A stretch of 64,000 bases of DNA from Musa acuminata AAA Group (Eukaryota; Streptophyta; Magnoliopsida; Zingiberales; Musaceae), in contig NC_088354.1 in assembly GCF_036884655.1 (NCBI RefSeq), positions 10,952,501 through 11,016,500 of the forward strand. Direction: 5' to 3'. Below the pieces are notes generated by a model, which worked only from the letters and a program-made list of their open reading frames with translations, ran no database searches and was not told the origin of the DNA. Each line of letters starts with the position of its first letter. The first letter of the stretch is position 1. The position numbers were made by a program, and so were the translations under genes. Of this stretch, positions 48,889 through 64,000 are shown one piece after another.

Positions 48889-51800
48889 GGCGTGGGCGAC
48901 AGCTACCGGAATTCCCAAGCCTCCGATGGGGTTTCTTCTTCTTCTTTACGCTTGTAGCTTTGACAAGCTCAACTTGCGGCCGTCTCTCATGGAATGGGAG
49001 GGAGAAGGCAAGGAAGAAGCGAAGAGAGTTCTGTCGTTACGAAAACGAAGGCAAGAGGAGGAGTTGGAGGGTTGTTGTCTATCTCAGTTGCTGTGCTGCT
49101 CTGCTCTGTTTCGTGAGAGTGCGGACGGGAGGAGGGGGCGGAGGGGGGGAGGGGGGTTGGGGTCGGCTCATTGCTTGCGTTTCCAGTATGGGTGTATTAA
49201 TAGAGCTGGCGGGGACTGAGGGAGGGGTCAATTCTCGGGATTAAATTAGCCGTTTCCATCTTTCTCTTTCCCTTGCTCCTTTAATACCTCCCCACTCCCC
49301 AACTTTGCCAAGCTTCTTCTTCCACACATAGCTTCCTTCTCCAGGAAACAGATACACACACACGCTGCAGATAATTTCACGAGAGAGGATCCTTTCAATC
49401 CGACTCCACTTGGGAAGTCCAGTATTATTAGCATTATGTTTCTTCTTCTCCATACTGCATGCACTCTGCGTGCATCATCAGATAGACAAGATCAACACCA
49501 AGAGGAGCGAGCAGCAGGCTCCAGACCGAACTGAGAGAGTTGCAGGCCCAAATTAGACCGACCAAGCCTGCTCGCTAGTGCAAACAGGGTGAGCCACATG
49601 CCCCATCGTATATGGTTCATGTTGGCCATCAATCTGACAACCTGCAAGCCAAGAAGGTAGCCATAAATTTTTGGGCCATCAATCTGACACGGCTCAATCA
49701 GTGGCCATTTACTTGACAAAGGACAGGGAGACAACTGTTACCTATTTTGCCCGAATAGTTTCCTTTCCTGTTCCCACCCCGTTTACACCGGCATTCAATC
49801 CAGCCCAAACTGACGCCATAAATCTCTTATTTTTCTCGTCTCACCAAAAAGGAACGGCGCACGTTAATTCCGCAGTTACCCAACCAATGTCAACCTGGCG
49901 CGACGACTCCTCCCTGCGCTGCGCCCTTCCGTGGCGAACTTACCATCTCGGGTGCCTTCTCCACGCATCCGTATCGTGGGGCTGAGGCTCATCCTACCCC
50001 CTCCTCCTCCTCCTCCTCCTCCTCTTCGTTAGCCTTCCTACCATTAACACCAATGCTTTGTTTCTTAAAGTCGGAAAACCACATGCATCCAACTCTCAAA
50101 AAGGAGGTCACTGTCATCCTTCACATGTCTCTACAAAGCCAAAGATCCATCGAGATATACAATAGATCTTTACACGATCACGTATCTACATGTCACGGGA
50201 TAGGTATTATTCTTCTGATATATGTCACACATAATATGGCGATGCAACTTTCAACAGGATTACTCGTTAGAGTCCACTATTTGGGAAATCGAAGGCATAT
50301 ATATCGTGTCAGAGGGAGGGAGAGAGAGATGGCATGTGCGTACGGATGCCGCGACGATCCCATTAGCCTGCTCTATGACTGTGTGACAACAGTGATAGTA
50401 ATAACAATAATGATGTTGTTATTACTATGGAACAAAGTACAGCCCAAAAGGTAGAACCGAGTGGGGAAGGAGAGGAGTGTGCGTAGAGTATGATGAAGCT
50501 TTCCCTTCGTTTCTTTAAGATTTCTCCTCCTTCTTCTTCTTCTTCTTCTTCCTTTCTGACCGGAATTTCTTTTTCGATACGGAGGAAGGTTGGAGTCGTT
50601 TCCGTGGGTGGTGGTGCACGCGTACGGTGGCACGCTCGAGCCTGTACTTGGGCTGTGTCAGCCACAGCCTGGACGAACCGTGCTGCGGTGGGCCTCCATC
50701 GCCTGTTTCCTGGACTTCGTCTTCATTAAACGCCTCGCCTGCCCTCCCTGTGACCGGCGATCATGACTGGCGGGTCCCCCCGGGAGGAGACGTCACCGCT
50801 TCCAATCGCGGTGCCGGGTAGGCCTAGCGCGGGACGCCGTGGATGCGAGGAACATTTTGCTGCAAGCTCGCAGAACGAACGCTGCGGCAAGTGATCGCCG
50901 GAGGGAGCTCCAAGCTCCAGCCGCGTACATAACACAGCAGTATCAATAGAGGTGGGGACGCTATAGCAAGAGATGTCTCAACAGTGTCTTGATTCTTCAA
51001 CATTCAATCAAGAACAAGAAAGAGAGAAGAAGAAGCACAGCCATTGAAGTTTCTGACAATTTAAATTCCCTTTTTCTTAGGCAATCTCCTTACGGTGACC
51101 AACATGCAAAGAATGTTCGCTGCTTAATCGTCTACGATATCATGCAGAGACATAGCACGTGTAGGCTGTTTCATGTGCACGGATCACAATCAAGTGGTGG
51201 GAATCAAAATCGATCACCATTTATAGAAGAGTATAATATATACCATCTGCATCCATGGCGCTCTGTTCTACGTACGTCTTTGGAAAGATCACACAATAGC
51301 TCAAACAAGTCTTTCCAAATAATGTGAGAGCATACGGTAGAGAAGTCATGTCACACGTAGTTAACTATGCATTGCGTGATTTAGGCAGTGTAGGGTTGGC
51401 AGACATGTCCGCCAGAAGCAAACGGCTCTCACTCCCTCTCAATAGTTTACTCGTAAACATGAGATTATATTGATCTACGTACTTTAATGGGCAGCAGTTG
51501 GTGAATACAAATCCAACGGTCCACAAACATGATGTCGTCCGATATCTTAGACACCACAAACGCGTGCAATTAATGGCGTCAGGAGCTCACAACACCAGTA
51601 GCGTTTGCCTTTTGTGAGGCCTGTCGCAGTCCGAGAGGGAAGATAGCACCGCCGACCAAGAGAGAGGCGTGATCTGCAAGTGCATACCAAATTCAAGGTG
51701 TCACAGTGGGAGGATCCTGGCCCTCGAATCAGGATGATTTTATGGATATGGATGGCCTGTGGGTGACAGCGTAGTGATCGAGTAATTGAGTTTTGCCTGG

Positions 51801-54800
51801 TGGAAGCGGGGAAAGCATGGGGAAAGGTTGACAAAGCCAGCTTCTTGTTGCTGTCATGATCCCCCAACTTTGTCCTTCCTTTGGTCATCGGTGGAGCTGA
51901 TAGTTGGGTAAGTAAGCTACAGATCCGTGACGTAACATCAGCAAACATTGACAATAGATCTTCTCGGTAAAAAGATTTAGATAGCCGACATGGTGTCCTT
52001 GCCACTGACAGTTTCAGCTCTCATCTGTTTCCTCTCCACTGTGAGTTGTGGTTGCAGATAAAGATCAACACAACTGCTACTCACAACTTTCTTCCTTTTT
52101 CGTCAAGGTGTTCGATTTCCAAAACTATATATAGGACGGTGTAGGCCACTGTAACTTCTTACTGATGAAGGCGACGCATGTACTTGTTGCATGTCTTCGT
52201 GCTTCTAAAGCATATGCCTTTGTTCAACTCATATCTAAAAGTTCATTTTAGTCAACACCTACAACATAGTCCAGTGGTTACACCTAACAATACTGTACAA
52301 CGAAGCAGAGGTTTTGCAACAGTCGTTGGCTACTGGAGAGATTGCACTTGACCTGCATCAGATAATTGGTGGCATCTGACACGTTTAGTGCAGCTTGCAT
52401 ATATTCTGACATATCAGATTTATAAGAGATGCATTACAAGCTTTGTTTTATTACAGCTCCAGCTAGCATTGATTAGATCGGTGAATTCTTCTTCCTTGCG
52501 CACGTCGAAAGATGACTTCCTCTTGGTGCTTGAACATTGATCAGAATATAAGATCTTATCTTATATTCTGCTATACATATCATGTGCTTTGCCGCGACGG
52601 TGTTGATATGCTTCGCTGGTGGACTTGAGATGGTCTGCGTATTTATGACTTCTGTTCCCTCTGGTGGTATTCAGCATCATCAGCTCCTCCTTTCACATAT
52701 AAAGACAACATGCTTGTAGAAATGCTTCTGAGTCGATCTCGCACCTAATCGCGACTGGTTTTTTGCCATTTTGTTGCTGACTAGTGTGACAAAATCACTG
52801 CTCAAAACACCAAAACGCATAAAAATGTCAGCAGAACTCCGTCTCCTTTACGGAACGAATAGGGCAACAGTGTCGGTGTAATCCGAATGGAGAAGCTTTC
52901 GATACTGTTGTCTAAATAATTCGCCGCCATGTCGTGCATGATTCTAGTTTGTCAGATTTGGTGATATATTGTCACCGTATTAGGATTTCAGTATCTGTCA
53001 GCGTCCGGACGTCACGTATCACCCGACTGTGACATCCTCAAAACGTAAGGAGAGAGACTTGCATGCAAAGATGCGCCACACATACGTACACACACATATA
53101 TGACCGTATAACTACATATGTTGGAGGATGTCAATACGACAAATCATTTTCTTTGGCTGCATCATCCTTATTATCACACAGTCGGTGGATCACACATATG
53201 GTTGACCGAGTCCAGCTAAAGACGACTGCAGAGATTTGGATTCTGCTGTGGCTGACGACATCATCTGCAACCCTAATCATTGTTCATGCCGGCCCACCTG
53301 ACTCATGCAATCAGGAAAGGAACAAAACTACTAGTTAAGTTACTGCGTAAATCTCACGCAAATGATCGGTTCCGTCAAAGTCATTGATCTCGACGACGGA
53401 TTGAACCATTTCGGCATGTCATCTCGTTGCTTCGGTAATCTTGTCCACGGTCAACATTTTCCTACATCTCAGGCTTTTTCAGAAGACCATGAGACCAGTT
53501 CCCCAAGACATTGCTGAACTGCACAGGTGTGCCGTGCTATTGGAAGGCGATGGGAGATAGAGGACACTTCTCCTCCCATGTCCTATCTGTACTATCCTAA
53601 TCAATGTCAGAAAGAAGCATGTGCCCTATAAAATGAGCTAAAGTGGGGTGGAAAGCATCATTCCAACTTGAAGAGGATACAAATTTAAGCAGGAATGCAG
53701 CAGTGGTTTCAGGACTCGAAACCTTTTGAATCCACGAAGGCCTGCAAAGCGATGTAGACTGACATCATCGTGTCACCTCCTTCTGCACTTACAGTGGTGT
53801 TTGGTTAGGAATCAAAACTCTACAGTCATGAAGGCATCGAAGCAGAGGCAAAGTAGTCTAATCACGGACGACCGATACGAGAGCACGCATTCTCTCAAAG
53901 CTTCTTGTTAGGTAATCAGATACCTACGAGAGGCTTTTCGTAGCTAGCCATTCTGTAGTCTACTGTCACCTTTCAAGCTCATTGTTGGCCTAAGCGTGGC
54001 TACAAACTCCCCTTTTACCAAAGTTCAACTTCAGCCACATGCATGGCCGTGCATGCATGCACTTGCAAAACCTTGAGAAAGAAAAAAGAAGTAGAAGAAG
54101 AAGATGAAGAAGAGACATGGCAGTATGATGCCACCGGTGCTGTCCCCGCTCTGCCCGGTATAAGAAGCCTTTTCTGCCTCACAAAGTGGGAAGACCTGCC
54201 TGGGTCCAGCTCACAGAAGATCTTTATACATATGGTTGCCTTGTGAAGCTAAATACGTCGGCAGTAGTCAAGTCCAACAAATGGGTCATGAGAAGCCCCA
54301 CACGCATGCACAATCTTCACATGGCCTGTGTTCCCTTTTGGGCATCATGATGGAGCACATACTCCCTCCTCCATTCATTCAGCAGCCACTTTGAAGTTGC
54401 TGTGCGTGTCTAATAATCATCACTAATAGTCGTGTTTGTACACAGCCGAAAAGAAATGGAAAAAGAAGGATCAAATGGGAAGAGGCAAGTGGGGGAGGTT
54501 TGGTTCTTGTCTGAAGAAGTGGAATTATGTTTCCCAACTTGGGGTTCCCATCCGCTGCTGCTGCACGGCCTCCGAATGGTTTAGAAATGATGGGACTGTG
54601 GGATCCCCTCATCGCACTACCCGCCAGACAATATTATTAGATCCTTCCAACTGCGACACCTGCAATGATCCCACCAAGAAAAGAGATGATGCTGTTGATG
54701 GCAGTCGAGTAGACGCCAACCCTCGAGTCGTCGCATTTGATTTGTAGCGCAAATTGATCGCGTGAACGCACTGTGCAGCGTTGCGTTTGCAGTGGGGGAG

Positions 54801-56684
54801 AAGGAAGCTTTCAGCTTTCAGCTTTCAGCTTTAGTTCATCCAAGGTAGGGTTTGGCAGCTCTACGAGTTAGGTTTCGTAAAGTCGCTCCGAGTCCATTGC
54901 TCTCCCGCTGCATGCAGCACAGTTAGAGACGCATCGGTGGGATGAAAAGGATTGGCACGTCCCGGCCGAAGCAGTTTCTGGATTGACGGGAGGGATGAAA
55001 CGATGAAGACAAAGACAAGTTTTCCAATAAATCAATATTTTTTTTTTATTTCACATTAATTCTCAGACATTATTAATGCAGCAGAATTTTAGTCTATATA
55101 TTATTTCAATAAATTTTATTTATTAGTCTAGAGATGTTTTGAATTTATCAAAAGTTGAAAAAAGGAAAACAAATAGAGTGCAAATTCATTATCATCGAAT
55201 AAAGATGGATGGAAGATCTTAAAAACTCATGAGATTAAAGTCTATTAATCAATAATGACATTAAAAATTATTATTCTCAAATCCGAGTCAAGAATATTAT
55301 CTTTTTTAACGTAAAATAATAGAGTAAAATAAATATTATAATTAATAAATTAAAAATGGATTAAAATTTTGTGTGTGTGTGTGTGTGGCGTGAGATTAGT
55401 AATAAATCTTAATAAATTTATCCAATTTTTTTTTATTCTCTCTCTATCATTAAAAATAATCCATTATTACTTGTCCTGCATCATAAATTCTAATATTTTA
55501 TATGGTGAAATACATGTCATCGAAAAGCTTATTGACTTAAAGGATGTAAAATATTTACCGAATTTGATTTTTTTTTGAAAAAAATATATTAAATTGTCTC
55601 TATGATATTTTTCTTTTTCTTTTTTTTTTAATTAAAAATATATATCATAATATATATATCTTATGTCTTGACAGCCTTAGAAGCACAAAGTGATTTGAAT
55701 ACAAGAATAATTTCTTGAGATACTCATTTGATATCGGATGATATTATCCATATCCCTTGGGCAGACTTATAAAAAGACTATTTTATGGTGCTCCACTAAT
55801 ATGATTTACACAGGGATTTAGATGGAGTAGGATTTATTATCAACGACACTAATGGATGGATTTATGAATGTAGTAGACAGCTTATAAGAAGAAATAATCC
55901 AAGTTATTTGGCAGGCTGAACCGAACCGCATTATGTTTTAGAGATGTTGGTTCGTAATGTTGCCTACAGGCAATGTTTGCATCAGACTTGTTTAAATTTT
56001 AATGTATCTTTAATTTGGTAAGCAGATTTGATTTGATGACGAAGCTCAAACTGGACTGTTGGATGGATGCCAGCAATCCAAGTATTTTGACTTCACAAGC
56101 CCAAATAGGGTTTCATAAAACAATTCAGCATACTAGCTGATAAAAGTTAACTACATTTGCAAGCCAATCATTGTCTGGTTTGCATCAAACAGATAACACA
56201 GAATTAACTTGATCATGAAACTATTACTTTACAAAACAATCGAGTATATACAGTTAACTACACTTGGGAAAGAATGAAACAAATGGGAGAGCTTTCCTAA
56301 TCTAAAACCTAAGTATTGAACCTTTGCAGAGGGTCTGACACTATGTAACTTATGTAACACAATTCCGGACAGCAGGCGTAGCCAAAAGGCTAGAGTAAGG
56401 TCCCTAAAACTGGAGATAATCCATCTAGAAGATTTTTTAGGTTAAATCATCTGCTAGATCATCCATGACTATAACACATCTTGCAACAAAGTTTTCCACT
56501 TATCTGCCAGTTTCATCGTCTTCTATTCCAGTTTGCTCGCATTGCGATAACAGCAATTCCGGAGAAACTTACCCCGCCAACTGCCGGACCAAGGCTTTCC
56601 CATATACAAAATCGTGCCATTCGGATTGCTGCTTCTTTTGCAGCATCATCCATGGCTTGCATTGACTGAGCATCCTCAGCCACT
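48889..56684. other. Long intergenic region, no gene recognised
   Basis: About 7.8 kb. The left end is the MATE promoter and leader. Notable items are CTC and CTT trinucleotide runs (about 50001-50028 and 50526-50550), moderately GC-rich single-copy-like DNA at 49500-54900 with ORFs up to about 150 codons (for example 51547-52005 minus) that show no domain, a 7-bp tandem repeat at 54806-54832, and AT-rich DNA at 55020-55700. The right end covers the poly(A) polymerase 3' UTR. Confidence 0.4.
54806..54832. repeat. Four tandem AGCTTTC units
   Basis: Four copies of a 7-bp unit, the last ending in A instead of C. Flanking DNA is not repetitive. Confidence 0.85.
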
Positions 56685-63510
<6,826 letters not shown>

Positions 63511-64000
63511 CTGAGAGTCCAAAGTACAAATTAAGAGTCATAGGGTATCTAGAAATAATTCAGTCATAAAAACTAAAAAAGAAAAAAAAATTACACAGCT
63601 TATATATAGATTAATTAGAAATAGAACATAAAAGCCAACTTACAAGATCAGCATAATAAATTGTTCAACAGAGTGCAGAACAATAATGCTACGGACCCTA
63701 GAATGAACACAATATGTAGCTTGAGAAACTAATCAGAAAGGAAATACGATTTACTTTCATGTGTCTAAGAAAACAAGCAAACACCACTGTGAAGACAATC
63801 TTTTCTCCAGAAATTAGTAAAAGGCAAACTTATTGAGGTCTGTCACACGTAGACATCACCCCTGCAAAATAGCCATATGTTATGTTCTCCTGCCAAACCC
63901 GCCAATCAAGAAATTTATTCTTTGACTCATCCAACCCAGTAATTTAAAAATGATCCTCACCAAAATTTCTTTTTTCTATAAAAGTTCAGGGCATCGACAT
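63511..64000. other. Intron of the poly(A) polymerase gene at the right edge
   Basis: AT-rich DNA. I find no match to the expected upstream exon (the segment ending GKLDQ just before IVKSWVKQ in this family), so the first coding exons must lie beyond 64000. Confidence 0.5.

Overview
The window looks like nuclear DNA of a flowering plant. Genes carry spliceosomal introns with plant-type borders, intergenic DNA is AT-rich and full of degenerate Ty1/copia LTR elements, and all recognisable proteins belong to plant families. GC-rich first exons (the MYBs, the MATE transporter, the LFS-like genes) fit a monocot. A banana-like (Zingiberales) source is my inference from protein and repeat flavour; it was not searched.

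Layout. 1-2220: LTR and apparently non-coding interior of a minus-strand LTR retrotransposon, running off the left edge. 2693-3034: last exon of a NUP35 nucleoporin gene. 3360-14580: a lachrymatory-factor-synthase-like (Bet v 1/START superfamily) cluster with two intact minus-strand genes (8318-8836, 14092-14577), one remnant (4131-4365) and a segmental duplication, cut up by two minus-strand copia elements (about 4790-6190; 9577-12873 with both LTRs). 15178-16330: a doubtful small ORF and a probable solo copia LTR. 17861-20611: a three-exon MYBS3/KUA1-type MYB-related repressor (minus). 23648-24744: a two-exon R2R3-MYB (plus). 24745-31123: AT-rich intergenic DNA. 31124-39370: an eleven-exon 2-oxoglutarate/Fe(II) dioxygenase of the HxnY-like type (plus). 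39371-47178: intergenic, with a plus-strand copia remnant at about 43790-45745. 47179-48888: an intronless MATE transporter of the DTX48-51 clade (minus). 48889-56684: long intergenic stretch without recognised genes. 56685-63510: eleven exons of a nuclear poly(A) polymerase (minus), whose 5' end lies beyond the right edge.

The genes are unrelated housekeeping or regulatory loci and do not form a pathway; only the LFS-like copies are a real cluster. Exon borders were read by hand by matching reading frame, splice dinucleotides and family consensus. No defence system, CRISPR array, rRNA or tRNA gene was seen. The points most worth a second look are the LFS-like duplication history, a tandem duplication inside the poly(A) polymerase tail, and that gene's apparent GC-AG last intron with alternative C-termini.
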